NCBI GenBank assembly: GCA_900471485.1
Contig: UCEU01000016.1
Span: forward strand, 1-64,000
Reading direction: 5' to 3'
DNA length: 64,000 nucleotides
Origin: Hyphomicrobiales bacterium
GTDB lineage: Bacteria; Pseudomonadota; Alphaproteobacteria; Rhizobiales; Rhizobiaceae
Shown: positions 25,190 to 33,984 of the stretch, in pieces
Position numbering within the stretch: position 1 is the first letter of the stretch
How the letters are laid out: each line of letters begins with the position of its first letter
Position numbers and translations under genes: made by a program
The notes under the pieces: model-generated
Seen by the model: the letters and a program-made list of their open reading frames with translations, nothing else
Databases searched by the model: none
What the model was told of the DNA's origin: nothing

Positions 25190-26239
25190 TTACAGCGTGG
25201 CGAGAGCACGGTTATTGATCAGACCTGCATAATTTTTCCGGATTTCGACCTTCTGTTCCAGCGCGGCGATGACATCGACCGAAAGGTCCACTCCGTGAAG
25301 CCCGGCAATGTCCGGAAGGCCACCCGGAGTGAAGACATTGATCTCGAGGATCTTGTCACCGACGATGTCTAGCCCAACGAGAAACATGCCGTCTTCAATC
25401 AGTTTAGGGCGAACCATTTCCGCCACCGCCAGAATTTCGGGGGTGATGTCGGCTGTTGCCGCGGTGCCAGCGGCATGCATGTTGGAGCGCACCTCGCCCT
25501 TCGCAGGGACACGACGCAGCGCGGCGTAGGCGCCGTCCCGCTGCAACGGGCGTCCGTTCATCAGGAAAAGACGAATGTCGCCGGCCGTCGCGTCGGGAAG
25601 ATAGCCTTGCGCGATCAGGTAACCTTCGCCGCTGACAGCCTCGAATATCTGGTTGAGATTGGCTTCCTTACTGGAAGCGATTTTGAAGACGTTTTTCCCG
25701 CCGGAACCTTGCAGCGGCTTGAGGATGGCGCCCTGTTTCTGTTCGTCGATAAAGGCGCGGATCTCCTCGATGCTTTTCGAGATAAGGGTCGTTGGGCGAA
25801 CGGCCTCAGGAAAACCCTGGAAATAGAGTTTGTTCTGCGCGCGGGCCAATCCGTCAGGGTCATTGAGCGTCAGCACGCCGCGTTCGGCCGCCAGACGACC
25901 GAAAATAATGCCGGCATGGGCTGCCCAAGGCCGCTCATCGGCATCCTGCGAGGGGTCATTTCGCAGAAACAGGACGTCTATGTCCTCGATCGGGATTGTC
26001 TGGATCTCAGCCTGCTCGCCCTGCAATGCCGCTATGAATGCATCAGGCTTCCTAGTCTTGCCTTGTTTGATAGTAGTGGCGCGCACCATCAGGCTATCAT
26101 CAGGGCGCAATACGAAATCGCCGGGTGTCAGGTAGCAAACCTCGTGGCCGCGGGCGATTGCGGCGAGCGCAAGCGCTGTCGTCGTATAGAATGCGGTCTC
26201 ATCGGCGATCGAGTTCACAAAAAATGCAATCCGCATCAC
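25190..26239 (-). CDS. Glutathione-synthase-like ATP-grasp ligase
   Basis: A 349-residue ATP-grasp enzyme. The N-terminal domain resembles GshB (FFVNSIADETAFYTTTALA). The ATP-binding loop is ILKPLQGSGGKNVFK (about 193-207) and the magnesium site is DIVGDKILEINVFTPGGL (about 291-308). Such enzymes join an acid to an amine through an acyl phosphate. It is not the housekeeping gshB: it is the third gene of a coupled operon, overlapping the DUF1704 gene by four bases. In this context it may add an amino acid or build a peptide; the product is unknown. Confidence 0.75.
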   Translation of the reverse strand: MMRIAFFVNSIADETAFYTTTALALAAIARGHEVCYLTPGDFVLRPDDSLMVRATTIKQGKTRKPDAFIAALQGEQAEIQTIPIEDIDVLFLRNDPSQDADERPWAAHAGIIFGRLAAERGVLTLNDPDGLARAQNKLYFQGFPEAVRPTTLISKSIEEIRAFIDEQKQGAILKPLQGSGGKNVFKIASSKEANLNQIFEAVSGEGYLIAQGYLPDATAGDIRLFLMNGRPLQRDGAYAALRRVPAKGEVRSNMHAAGTAATADITPEILAVAEMVRPKLIEDGMFLVGLDIVGDKILEINVFTPGGLPDIAGLHGVDLSVDVIAALEQKVEIRKNYAGLINNRALATL

Positions 26240-28125
26240 GTCTCCTGTCGTTGAATCATATCGAGAGGGCGCATGCCGTCTCTGGCGCGTGCCAGCCGGG
26301 TGCGACCTTCTTCGGTTTCGAGAAAAAGGGGACGAACCGCCGGCAGACGCAGGAGACCACGCTCCGCCAACTCCTGCATCACCCCGAAGTGCGAGGCGGC
26401 TATCTTGCCCATCCAGAAGGGTTCGAGCGCGCCACCGGTGCGCAGGTGATCGAGCAGGGCAAGCAGACCGCGCAGATAGATCGCGTCCTTTGCCAGGCCG
26501 CCGCCGCGATAGAGCCGTAGAACGAGATTGAACGCGGCCGGCGGCGTGAAATTATGCTGCTCGACAAGAAGAGAATAGGTTTCAGAGAAGGTTGCGCCGT
26601 CCAGCATGGACGCACATCCGACCACCCGTCCGGCGATCAGCCTCAAGCGTGCCGGCGTCATGCCGCCCGACAGGTATTCGGCGAAAACGGCCAGACCTTC
26701 CTGCATGCCCTCATATCCCGCAAGGCCGGAGCGAAACAGCCGCAGGCCCTGAGCCGATCCGTTGAAATAGGTCAGCAGGTGGACACCGATCTCATGCGAC
26801 AGCAGCGGTTCGATCCGGCTCTCGTCCATCACCGTGCTGCTGGCGATCAATAGACGATGGCCAGATACCATGAGGCCGGATGGCAGGTCGTCGCGGAGCT
26901 CGACGGAGACGTCGAACTCCTTCAGCCGGCGGCTATAGGCTGCAATCATCGTGCGGGCTCGTCGTTCTACCTGAAAGCAGTCGGCCATCTGGCCCTGTGT
27001 ACCCCCATCGTCGTCACCGATCGGTTCCGTAGTGTTAAGCTTCGACAGAATGATCAGCGCCTCGCGCAGCAGCGAGGGTTCCACCGGACCGTACAGCGCC
27101 CGTCCGAATTCGACAAACTGCGGTTTCTGGCGGGAGGAAAGGAGCGAGAGCTGAAGATCAAGTTCCTGTTGTTTTTCGCGATAAAGCTGGTGCAGGACCG
27201 GGTCTTCGAGATGGTCGAAGGAAATCGAAAAGAGCTTCCGTTTTGCCGCCTCGACCTGCAGGGCGAGAGGACGGTACAGAAAGACGGGTTGATGGCCCTC
27301 TTGCTTGAAGGCTTCGAAAGCCGACGCGGCATTGATCGGCGTGACCGCCAGCAGGAAATCGAATGTCGAGGCCACCTCGTCAATGCTTCGGTCGACACGC
27401 GAGACCGCATCCACGAAGGCTCTGCGTCCGAGTGCCCGATGCGTCTTCGGCTGGAGGATTTTTCCAGCTTCGACGAAACGCGCGATTGCTCGCAGACCCG
27501 CGTCGAACAGGACCGACACCAACTGGTCGTGAAGTTCTGGATAAATCTGGTCGCTGCCGGGTTGCCGGTAGACGGGGGCAAACCTGAGGGCAAGTGTCGA
27601 ACAGCCGAGGTCACGCCCCAACGCTTTATCTTCGCGCGCCGGAGGCGCTTCCGCGCGTTCGACTCGCGGCGTTCGAAACCTTGCCTCGCTGTCGCTGATC
27701 GCGGCGGAGAAGATTTCAGCCGCCTCCGCCATGTCGGCGCTCGCCCATATGGCAATCTCGAATGGAGGCAGGAAAGGCGCATCGTCGGTCAGAAACCGAT
27801 CCTGCTTCAACTCGCCGATGTCGAACAGGATGAATGCGCCGAACTGTTTACGCAGCGGAGCCTCGATCGCCTCGATCACCATGATCGCGGACGCCGCATG
27901 CGGAGCAATGAGATAGGACGCATTTGCCTGCGCGATGTCACGCGCTGCCGGTTCTGCCCCGTCCTCGGCGATATGGACGCAAAGGAAGGGAAGCGGCCGG
28001 TCGATATGCAGCCGCCCTCCGCCGGGCAGGTCGCGCCGGATCGACTTGCCATCGGCAAGGCACGATACGATCTCGTCAAGCCAGCTGTCCTCACTGCTGC
28101 GCGTTTGCGACGAGGCGTGGGTCAT
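26236..28125 (-). CDS. DUF1704 / QEGLA-motif metallopeptidase-like protein
   Basis: A 629-residue protein annotated in databases as flavohemoglobin expression-modulating QEGLA motif protein. The zinc site is LLSHEIGVHLLTYF (HExxxH, about 440-445) with the second box GMQEGLAVFAEYL (about 474-486). This is the DUF1704 core, the same family as the eukaryotic tubulin tyrosine carboxypeptidase MATCAP. The N-terminal 350 residues are helical and carry no motif that I recognise. It overlaps the genes on both sides by four bases, which ties it to an ATP-grasp ligase and an amidohydrolase. Peptidase activity is likely; the historical name says little. Confidence 0.82.
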   Translation of the reverse strand: MTHASSQTRSSEDSWLDEIVSCLADGKSIRRDLPGGGRLHIDRPLPFLCVHIAEDGAEPAARDIAQANASYLIAPHAASAIMVIEAIEAPLRKQFGAFILFDIGELKQDRFLTDDAPFLPPFEIAIWASADMAEAAEIFSAAISDSEARFRTPRVERAEAPPAREDKALGRDLGCSTLALRFAPVYRQPGSDQIYPELHDQLVSVLFDAGLRAIARFVEAGKILQPKTHRALGRRAFVDAVSRVDRSIDEVASTFDFLLAVTPINAASAFEAFKQEGHQPVFLYRPLALQVEAAKRKLFSISFDHLEDPVLHQLYREKQQELDLQLSLLSSRQKPQFVEFGRALYGPVEPSLLREALIILSKLNTTEPIGDDDGGTQGQMADCFQVERRARTMIAAYSRRLKEFDVSVELRDDLPSGLMVSGHRLLIASSTVMDESRIEPLLSHEIGVHLLTYFNGSAQGLRLFRSGLAGYEGMQEGLAVFAEYLSGGMTPARLRLIAGRVVGCASMLDGATFSETYSLLVEQHNFTPPAAFNLVLRLYRGGGLAKDAIYLRGLLALLDHLRTGGALEPFWMGKIAASHFGVMQELAERGLLRLPAVRPLFLETEEGRTRLARARDGMRPLDMIQRQET

Positions 28126-29012
28126 GGCTGGCTCGCGAGTGTCTTCTCGAGTATCGGGACGGCTGTTGCAACGATCTGGCGAAGCTGGTCGAGGACGCCG
28201 GTATCCGGTTCACCCGTCCATTCATCCATGAAAAACTTCTTGAATTCGACCGCGATTGCGCAGCCCGTTTTGGGAAAATGTTCGTGGATGAACCGCGTCT
28301 GTTCGCCCTTGCCCTGGAAGGCGACGTTTTCGCGTACGTCCAGCGGGCTGCCATTGATCGTATGCGATCGGAAATGGGCGATGAGTGCATCGACGACCGG
28401 CGCCCAGCGCCCGCGGTCCATTGAGGATGTGCCTATATTGATGTCCGGTGCCTGCTCCGACGGTGTAGGTCGAGCGGTTGGCCCGTCACGGCGATGATTG
28501 TAGCTGTGGATGTCGAGAGCGACAAACCGGCCGAACTGGCGCTCGATACTTTTCAGGAAAGCCAGCAGCATATTGTAATAGGCGTCATGGGTTCGTAGGG
28601 AGGCTTCTATCTCGTCGTTCGCAAGTGCTCCTGCCCACACATTCAAACCCCATGCCTGTTCCGGCGTGAGATATATGGCGCCCTCGCGATTGCGGTTGAT
28701 GTCCACTTCGAAACGCGAGCGATGAAAGACGATGCGATTGGGAACATCGCGAATGGTGAACTCGGTGTAGGGATCCTCCTCCCGTAACCGCTCCTGATGA
28801 TCCAAGCCGAATAAAGGCTGTAGGTTCAGTCGTGTAGAGTGTCCCTCATGGATCGCAGTTGCGATAACAGGCGACATGCCCCGTTCGATAGTCCAAAGCG
28901 CTGTAGGGGCAACTGGTGGTGTGATCAGAGTTTTCGGCGAGAACACCCGTTCGATCTCGACTTCAGTTGTCGACGCAGTCATGAATTGATCGGCAGACCT
29001 TGCGGATTGCAT
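28122..29012 (-). CDS. N-formylglutamate amidohydrolase-family protein
   Basis: A 296-residue zinc hydrolase-like protein. NRIVFHRSRFEVDINRNRE, ALDIHSYNHRR and the C-terminal CAIAVEFKKFFMDEWTGEP fit the N-formylglutamate amidohydrolase family. The start at 29012 is chosen because GGAGAA lies nine bases before this ATG; the longer frame from 29069 lacks a ribosome-binding site. It heads the operon with DUF1704 and ATP-grasp genes. No histidine-degradation genes are near, so it probably acts on another amide, not in histidine catabolism. Confidence 0.8.
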   Translation of the reverse strand: MQSARSADQFMTASTTEVEIERVFSPKTLITPPVAPTALWTIERGMSPVIATAIHEGHSTRLNLQPLFGLDHQERLREEDPYTEFTIRDVPNRIVFHRSRFEVDINRNREGAIYLTPEQAWGLNVWAGALANDEIEASLRTHDAYYNMLLAFLKSIERQFGRFVALDIHSYNHRRDGPTARPTPSEQAPDINIGTSSMDRGRWAPVVDALIAHFRSHTINGSPLDVRENVAFQGKGEQTRFIHEHFPKTGCAIAVEFKKFFMDEWTGEPDTGVLDQLRQIVATAVPILEKTLASQP

Positions 29013-29069
29013 AGTGGGTTTCTCCAGTGCGATTGGAGAACGCGCGCGCCCATCGTTTGTTACGAACAA

Positions 29070-29392
29070 TAGTCAGAAATTGATCGCCGAAGCGATTTAG
29101 TGGCAGTCCAACCAGTTACTGCCGATATCGGTGGTTCCATTCCATTCAACGTGAAAACGGCTTCTTATTTAGATCTGCGGGGTACACCGCTGTCCACCTG
29201 ATCGAAGTCATCGTTTCGACGGCCCCCGATTAATAACGCGATCTCAGAGGCGGCACGCTTGGCTGGGCCTCGCTCGACTGGGAATGTCCCATCAAATTCG
29301 TGCTTGGCGTCGCCACAGCGCGGCGATTGAAAACGTCTAGCAGGTTCGTCAGTCATTTGTTGCCCAGATTTCGAATATCTCGACGCGCCGGC
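29070..29392. other. Gap upstream of the amidohydrolase operon
   Basis: About 320 bases. It should contain the operon promoter. A 63-residue minus-strand frame (29165-29356) is present but has no recognisable motif and an unusual composition, so I do not call it a gene. Confidence 0.4.
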
Positions 29393-29701
29393 CTATCGCT
29401 CTTCAGCATAGGGCGAGTTCTTTAGAAGATGACGGTTGAAATCGGGCGCGCCATCCGTCCACCAGACCGGCCCGCGCTCGCCAAGCGCGATCTTGGCGTC
29501 GTCGACCTTCCTGCGGGCGGCCTGGAGCCGCTCCTCGTCGCCAGCGGCTTCCTTTACCGCGCGGCGGGCAGCCATAAGCTCGTTCACCAGGCGTTGCCGC
29601 TCGTCTTCCGGCAGGTTGGGATTTGACTTTCTCCACAACCGGCCGCGCACAATGATGTAGCGCCCGTCGGGTGTCTCGTCGGGAGCAGACTTCTCGTTCA
29701 T
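29393..29701 (-). CDS. Small hypothetical protein coupled to xthA
   Basis: A 102-residue charged protein: an N-terminal part with DGRYIIVRGRLWRKSNPNLP, then a helical region rich in Ala, Arg and Glu, ending with FNRHLLKNSPYAEER. No known domain recognised. The start at 29701 overlaps the exonuclease stop by four bases (ATGA), so both are translated together. The arrangement suggests an accessory function in DNA repair, though nothing in the protein shows this. Confidence 0.65.
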   Translation of the reverse strand: MNEKSAPDETPDGRYIIVRGRLWRKSNPNLPEDERQRLVNELMAARRAVKEAAGDEERLQAARRKVDDAKIALGERGPVWWTDGAPDFNRHLLKNSPYAEER

Positions 29702-30486
29702 GGATCGGCATCCGTCGCCGGCACATCGAGCTCGATCATGACCGGTGCGTGGTCGCTCGTGTGTTCCCATCCGCGCGGCTTCCGACGGACGGAGGCTGAC
29801 CGCAGCCAAGGGGCGGCGGTTGGCGACAGGAGAAAGTGGTCGATCCTGAGACCAGCGTCGCGCTCGAAGCTGTTCCGCCAGTATTTCCAGAACGTGTAGA
29901 TGCGCTCGTCGGGGTGGAGGTTCCGCACGCCGTCCGTCCAGCCCTGCGCAACGAGATCGGCGTAGGCTCGCCTAACTTCCGGCCGGAAGAGTGCATCGTC
30001 CTTCCATCGTTCAGGCTTGTAGACGTCGAGGTCGGTCGGCATCACATTGTAGTCGCCTGCCAAGACGACGGGAATGTGGAGTTCCAGGAGTTCTGCGGCA
30101 TAGTCGTGGAATCGCCCGAACCAGCGAAGCTTGTAGTCGAACTTCGTGCCTGGAGCCGGATTGCCGTTCGGAAGATAAAGGCATCCGACAAGGATGCCGT
30201 CGACCGCCGCCTCTATATATCGGGAGTGGGTATCGTCGGGATCACCGGACAGGCCTTTTCGTGTGAGAAGCGGCTCTCGGCCACGCGCGAGGATCGCGAC
30301 GCCGTTCCACGATTTCTGTCCCTGCCAGACGGCACCGTATCCGGCACGCTCGATCTCTTTGGAAGGAAACTCGATCGTCTTGAGTTCCTGAATACAGACG
30401 ACGTCCGGTCTGTCGTCCTTCAGCCACCTCAAAAGGATATCGAGCCGACCCCGGATGCCGTTCACATTATAGGTGGCGATCTTCAT
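29698..30486 (-). CDS. xthA: Exodeoxyribonuclease III / AP endonuclease
   Basis: A 262-residue member of the exonuclease/endonuclease/phosphatase family: MKIATYNVNGIRGRL at the N-terminus, VVCIQELKT with the metal-binding Glu, AGDYNVMPTDLDVY, and the C-terminal RIDHFLLSP and SDHAPVMIEL. It cleaves at abasic sites and removes damaged 3' ends in base-excision repair. It belongs to a minus-strand run with a PPC-domain gene before it (12 bases) and the small coupled gene after. On a plasmid this is likely a second copy next to a chromosomal one. Confidence 0.9.
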   Translation of the reverse strand: MKIATYNVNGIRGRLDILLRWLKDDRPDVVCIQELKTIEFPSKEIERAGYGAVWQGQKSWNGVAILARGREPLLTRKGLSGDPDDTHSRYIEAAVDGILVGCLYLPNGNPAPGTKFDYKLRWFGRFHDYAAELLELHIPVVLAGDYNVMPTDLDVYKPERWKDDALFRPEVRRAYADLVAQGWTDGVRNLHPDERIYTFWKYWRNSFERDAGLRIDHFLLSPTAAPWLRSASVRRKPRGWEHTSDHAPVMIELDVPATDADP

Positions 30487-30497
30487 CGGGACGATCG

Positions 30498-30941
30498 TCA
30501 GAGATCGATCAGGGCTATGCCGAGATCGTCTCGCTTCCTGCGCCGGAAGCCCACCGCGCTTTCGCGGAGGATGATTTCGAGAGTGGGGTGGACGACTCCT
30601 CTGATGAAGTGGCCTCCCTTCGTCGAGCCGTCCTCGAACCCGAGCACAGCGTGCAGATGCAGACTGGCCTTGCCGTCGTCACCGACGGCGACATCGCCGA
30701 TGGCGCTCAGGACTTCCGTCTGACTGTCCACCGGGATCTCCTTGTATTTCTTCGTTGTAAAGTCGAAGAAGCCGAGGGTGGCCGACCGGAACGCCCCGAT
30801 TGCAGTCAGAGATGCGCCGGCGATCTCCTGCTGCTGTGCGAAGCGAGAGATGGCATCGAACGCTTCCTCGCCCTCGTCGAGGACCAGCACCCAGTTCCGT
30901 TCGCTCCAGGGGTTCGTGTCGCCAAGTTCCTTGCTCTTCAT
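30498..30941 (-). CDS. PPC-domain (DUF296) DNA-binding protein
   Basis: A 147-residue protein matching the PPC/DUF296 fold: RNWVLVLDEGEEAFDAISRF, ASLTAIGAFRSATLGFFD, then LHLHAVLGFEDGSTKGGHF and VHPTLEIILRE. The GGHF segment and surrounding glycine-rich strands are typical. In plants the domain is found in AT-hook proteins; bacterial versions are trimeric with unknown ligands. It lies eight bases after a small hypothetical gene and just before xthA. Confidence 0.8.
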   Translation of the reverse strand: MKSKELGDTNPWSERNWVLVLDEGEEAFDAISRFAQQQEIAGASLTAIGAFRSATLGFFDFTTKKYKEIPVDSQTEVLSAIGDVAVGDDGKASLHLHAVLGFEDGSTKGGHFIRGVVHPTLEIILRESAVGFRRRKRDDLGIALIDL

Positions 30942-30949
30942 GTCGATCC

Positions 30950-31204
30950 TCAGTCTGCTTTATGAATGTCGAGAGACCTGATCCAGATCGTGTCGGAAAG
31001 CGTCTGCCCCGTCCTGACCTTGTCACGTGCGATTTCTCGTAGTGTATCCGCCATCTGTCCAAGACTTGCCTCGTCGGCTGCCGCATTCGAGAGCTTCTCG
31101 ATGGCGCCCGTGGTGACGTAGACATTCCACAGCATGGATCCATCGGTGAGTTGCAGACGGCCGATCTGATCCTGGTACCGTGGCTGCAAGATGTTCATCA
31201 GCAT
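30950..31204 (-). CDS. Small hypothetical protein, 84 residues
   Basis: An 84-residue soluble protein with LQLTDGSMLWNVYVTTGAIE and a predicted helix after it. No family recognised. It starts 29 bases after a strong hairpin terminator that ends the SDR transcript and is followed closely by the PPC-domain gene, so it begins a four-gene run ending in the small gene after xthA. Confidence 0.6.
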   Translation of the reverse strand: MLMNILQPRYQDQIGRLQLTDGSMLWNVYVTTGAIEKLSNAAADEASLGQMADTLREIARDKVRTGQTLSDTIWIRSLDIHKAD

Positions 31205-31232
31205 GGCGGACCTCTTTCAGATTGTAAGAGAA

Positions 31233-31261
31233 ATCCCCTCCCCAGCGCGGGGAGGGGATTG
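31233..31261 (-). terminator. Strong hairpin terminator after the SDR gene
   Basis: AATCCCCTCCCC and its exact complement form a 12-bp stem with a 5-base loop, ten bases after the SDR stop in the minus direction. The tail after the stem (TTCTCTTAC) is only partly T-rich, so efficiency is uncertain. Confidence 0.65.
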
Positions 31262-31270
31262 AACAGGAAC

Positions 31271-32128
31271 TCAAAGGATCGGCTTGCCACCAGTAACGGC
31301 GATCGTCGCGCCGGAGACGTAGCTCGATAGCGGATCCGCGAGCATAACGTAGGACGTGGCTAGCTCTGCCGGCTGTCCCGGCCTCTGCATTGGGACCTGC
31401 TTGCCAAAGTTCTTCACGTTCTCGTCGGGCATGGTCGACGGTATAAGCGGCGTCCAGATCGGGCCGGGCGCGACAGCGTTTGCACGGATGCCTTTGTCGG
31501 CCAGCATCTGTGCAAGCCCTGCAGTAAAATTCTGGATCGCGCCCTTGGTGGTCGCGTAGGCGAGAAGATGCGGGCTCGGGCTGTCGGCATTGATCGACGC
31601 GGTATTGATGATGGCGCTTCCAGGCTTCATGTGCGCGACGGCAGCCTTTGTCAGGTAGAACATCGCATGGATGTTAGTCCGGAAGGTCAGCTCCCATTCC
31701 TCGTCGCTGATATCTCCAATATCCGAGAAGCTTGCCTGATGCGCGGCATTGTTGACGAGGATGTCGATACCGCCCAGCTCGGTGACGGCGGTCTCGATGA
31801 TATGCCGGCAGTGCTCGGCGCTCTGGATGTCGCCGGCGACCAGCACAGCCTTCTGTCCGGCCTTTTCGACCCACGACCGCGTCTGCTCGGCGTCACTATC
31901 CTCGTCGAGATACGAGATCAGGACGTCCGCACCCTCGCGCGCATACGCGATCGCAACGGCGCGGCCGATCCCGCTGTCGCCGCCGGTGATGACGGCTTTC
32001 TTTCCGGCAAGGCGGCCGGAGCCGCGATAGGTGTCCTCGCCGTGGTCAGGAACTGGGGACATCGCGTTGGTCGATCCCGGCATCTGCTGGCGCGGCGTCT
32101 GGAAGGGCGGTGTCGGATAGTTGGTCAT
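31271..32128 (-). CDS. SDR oxidoreductase, stress-type with N-terminal extension
   Basis: A 285-residue SDR of the subgroup with a proline-rich start (TNYPTPPFQTPRQQMPG), like general-stress proteins such as E. coli YghA. The cofactor motif is TGGDSGIG, with VNNAA and the active-site tyrosine in YATTKGA, then PGPIWTPLIPS. A close relative lies at 49041-49919. It follows the PfpI gene by about 67 bases on the same strand. The substrate is probably a small aldehyde or ketone. Confidence 0.88.
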   Translation of the reverse strand: MTNYPTPPFQTPRQQMPGSTNAMSPVPDHGEDTYRGSGRLAGKKAVITGGDSGIGRAVAIAYAREGADVLISYLDEDSDAEQTRSWVEKAGQKAVLVAGDIQSAEHCRHIIETAVTELGGIDILVNNAAHQASFSDIGDISDEEWELTFRTNIHAMFYLTKAAVAHMKPGSAIINTASINADSPSPHLLAYATTKGAIQNFTAGLAQMLADKGIRANAVAPGPIWTPLIPSTMPDENVKNFGKQVPMQRPGQPAELATSYVMLADPLSSYVSGATIAVTGGKPIL

Positions 32129-32195
32129 ATCTCTTCCTTCTTATCTGGGGTATTCGCCGGCGGCCTCGCGATGGCGCCGCCGGCAATTTCAGCAA

Positions 32196-32765
32196 TCAGG
32201 CGCTGCGAGCCTGCGCCGGGTGACGACCTTCGGCGAATTCCTCGACGATCTTCGCGCAAAAGGCCGGCAGGTCGTTCGGATTGCGGCTGGTCACCAGGCC
32301 TTTGTCGGTGACGACTTCTTTGTCGACCCAGCTGCCGCCAGCATTGCGGATGTCGGTCGAGACTGTCGGATAGGAGGTGAGAGTGCGGCCCTTCACGACA
32401 TCGGCTTCGACCAGGATCCAAGGGCCGTGGCAGATGACTCCGACCGGTTTCTGCTGGGCAAAGAAATCATGCACGAACGACACGATCTTCTTGTCGCCGC
32501 GCAGCTTGTCGGCGCCGACGCTTCCTCCCGGGATAACAAGTCCATCGAAATCAGACGCCGACACATCCGACACCGCCTTGTCGACCGTGTAGCTGTTGCC
32601 TGGATCCAGATCGCCGTTGACGGTGTCGGCCGATCCAGCCTTCGATCCGATGACGACCACCGTGCCGCCTGCGCCTTCAACGGCCTGTTTCGGCTTGGCA
32701 AATTCGACATCCTCCGTACCGCGAGGAGCGATGAGGATCGCAATCTTTTTTCCTTCGAGGGTCAT
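32196..32765 (-). CDS. DJ-1/PfpI-family protein (YhbO-like)
   Basis: A 189-residue class I glutamine amidotransferase-like protein: IAILIAPRGTEDVEF with the acidic residue, VIPGG, and the nucleophile elbow VICHGPWIL (Cys-His-Gly). YhbO-type proteins protect against oxidative and other stresses as glyoxalases or deglycases. It sits between a DUF4142 gene and a stress SDR, all on the minus strand, in keeping with a stress role. Confidence 0.85.
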   Translation of the reverse strand: MTLEGKKIAILIAPRGTEDVEFAKPKQAVEGAGGTVVVIGSKAGSADTVNGDLDPGNSYTVDKAVSDVSASDFDGLVIPGGSVGADKLRGDKKIVSFVHDFFAQQKPVGVICHGPWILVEADVVKGRTLTSYPTVSTDIRNAGGSWVDKEVVTDKGLVTSRNPNDLPAFCAKIVEEFAEGRHPAQARSA

Positions 32766-32813
32766 GTCTCTCTCCTTGTATTTTCTATTAAAAGTGTCCG
32801 ATGAAATCCGACC

Positions 32814-33344
32814 TTACTTGTTCAGGTCGGAGGCCATTTGCAGGTGGTGCTCAAGCGCCGGACGGGTGCTGGCGGCCCATGCCTTCAGGTCGGCGTTGTC
32901 GCCGCCTTCGCCGTAGCGCTTGAACAGATCGACCGCGTCCTTGTGGGCGTCTTCCTGATCCGAATGGTACTGCTTGGTGAAGTCGGCGCCCTGGAGGCCC
33001 CTCAGCTTGTTCAGCATGTCCTGCTGTGAGGAGGTCATCGCAGCCGGGATTTGGGCCTGGACCTTTCCGCTGGTCACCAGACCCTTGAGCTCGCCGGTGG
33101 TTTTCTCGTGGTCGGCGATCATCTGCTGGGCAAAAGTCTTGGTGGGGGCATCGGAGCGTTCCAGCGCGAGCTTGCTGGATTCGATCTCGAACATGTCGCT
33201 GGTAGCTGCTTCCACCACGAAGTCCTCGGTCTTCGGGGCCATCCCGAGTACGGAATTCACGCCGGTCTTCTCGGCTGCGGACTGGGCGAATACGGGTGAT
33301 GCGATCAGCAGGGCAAGGCCTGCGAAGGCGATGGTCTTCTTCAT
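32814..33344 (-). CDS. Secreted DUF4142 protein
   Basis: A 176-residue protein with a clear signal peptide: MKKTIAFAGLALLIASPVFAQ, with cleavage after the Ala-Gln region. The mature part is helical and matches DUF4142 (FEIESSKLALERSDAPTKTF, FAQQMIADHEKTTGEL), a ferritin-like four-helix domain of unknown function found in periplasmic stress proteins. The start at 33344 is set by the signal peptide. A GGAAC-N16-GGTT motif lies about 36 bases before the start. Confidence 0.85.
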   Translation of the reverse strand: MKKTIAFAGLALLIASPVFAQSAAEKTGVNSVLGMAPKTEDFVVEAATSDMFEIESSKLALERSDAPTKTFAQQMIADHEKTTGELKGLVTSGKVQAQIPAAMTSSQQDMLNKLRGLQGADFTKQYHSDQEDAHKDAVDLFKRYGEGGDNADLKAWAASTRPALEHHLQMASDLNK

Positions 33345-33379
33345 GAGGGTGGACTCCGTTTGCGGGGTTGCCTTGCGAC

Positions 33380-33404
33380 AACCTCCGCTGCGCCGGATTG
33401 TTCC
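33380..33404 (-). promoter_or_regulatory. EcfG-like promoter (one mismatch) for the DUF4142 gene
   Basis: On the minus strand GGAAC is followed after 16 bases by GGTT, close to the general-stress sigma consensus GGAAC-N16/17-CGTT. It ends 36 bases before the DUF4142 start. Confidence 0.5.
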
Positions 33405-33450
33405 TGCCGACAATCCTGATCATCCTGAAGCGGACGCTCTGATCACAAAT

Positions 33451-33475
33451 GGAACATCGCTCCCGGCCTTTCGTT
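33451..33475 (+). promoter_or_regulatory. EcfG-type promoter for the pyridoxamine-oxidase-like gene
   Basis: GGAAC (33451-33455), 16 bases, then CGTT (33472-33475): an exact match to the consensus of the alphaproteobacterial general-stress sigma factor. It lies 26 bases before the start at 33502 and is divergent from the DUF4142 promoter. Confidence 0.65.
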
Positions 33476-33501
33476 TCCTCCCGCTCAACAAGGAGACAGA
33501 C

Positions 33502-33984
33502 ATGGCACACGAAGACGACGATCTGGGCAAGGTATGGAAGCTGGTCGAGAAGATCGGGTTCTGCATGCTCACAACCCAGTCTGGCAGCGACCTGCGCGCC
33601 CGGCCGATGTCGGCGCATGCCGAAGAGATCGAAAACGCGATCTATTTTCTGACAGATGTTGCCAGCCACAAGGACGACGAGATTGCCCGTCACCCGAATG
33701 TGTGCCTGGCCTTCGCGGATTCTAAAGGACAGAAATACGTCTCGATCTCCGGCACGGCTGAAGTCCAGAACGACCATGAAAAGATCCACGACCTCTGGGC
33801 GACGCCCGCGAAGGCTTGGTGGGACAGTGCCGACGATCCGTCGATCCGGGTGCTGAAGATCACCCCGTCCTCTGCGGAATACTGGGACAGCCCCGGCACG
33901 GTCATCAGCTACATCAAAATGGCGGCAGCAGCCGTCAGCAGCTCGCGTCCGGACATGGGTGACAACGCCAAGGTCGAGATGTGA
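33502..33984 (+). CDS. Pyridoxamine 5'-phosphate oxidase-like general stress protein
   Basis: A 160-residue split-barrel flavin-binding-like protein: IGFCMLTTQSGSDLRARPMS, then IYFLTDVASHKDDEI and VCLAFADSKGQKYVSISGTA. This is the pattern of the general-stress FMN-binding group of the PNPOx-like superfamily. ATG 33502 has AAGGAGA ahead of it; frames that start further up would run through the DUF4142 promoter. An exact EcfG-type promoter precedes it. The enzymatic substrate is unknown. Confidence 0.85.
   Translation: MAHEDDDLGKVWKLVEKIGFCMLTTQSGSDLRARPMSAHAEEIENAIYFLTDVASHKDDEIARHPNVCLAFADSKGQKYVSISGTAEVQNDHEKIHDLWATPAKAWWDSADDPSIRVLKITPSSAEYWDSPGTVISYIKMAAAAVSSSRPDMGDNAKVEM

Noticed and set aside
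26857..28497. Long plus-strand open frame (546 codons)
   Set aside because: Antisense to the DUF1704 and amidohydrolase genes. GC-rich codon bias on one strand creates such open frames on the other.
29165..29356. 63-codon minus-strand frame
   Set aside because: No motif, no upstream ribosome-binding site, and a composition unlike its neighbours.
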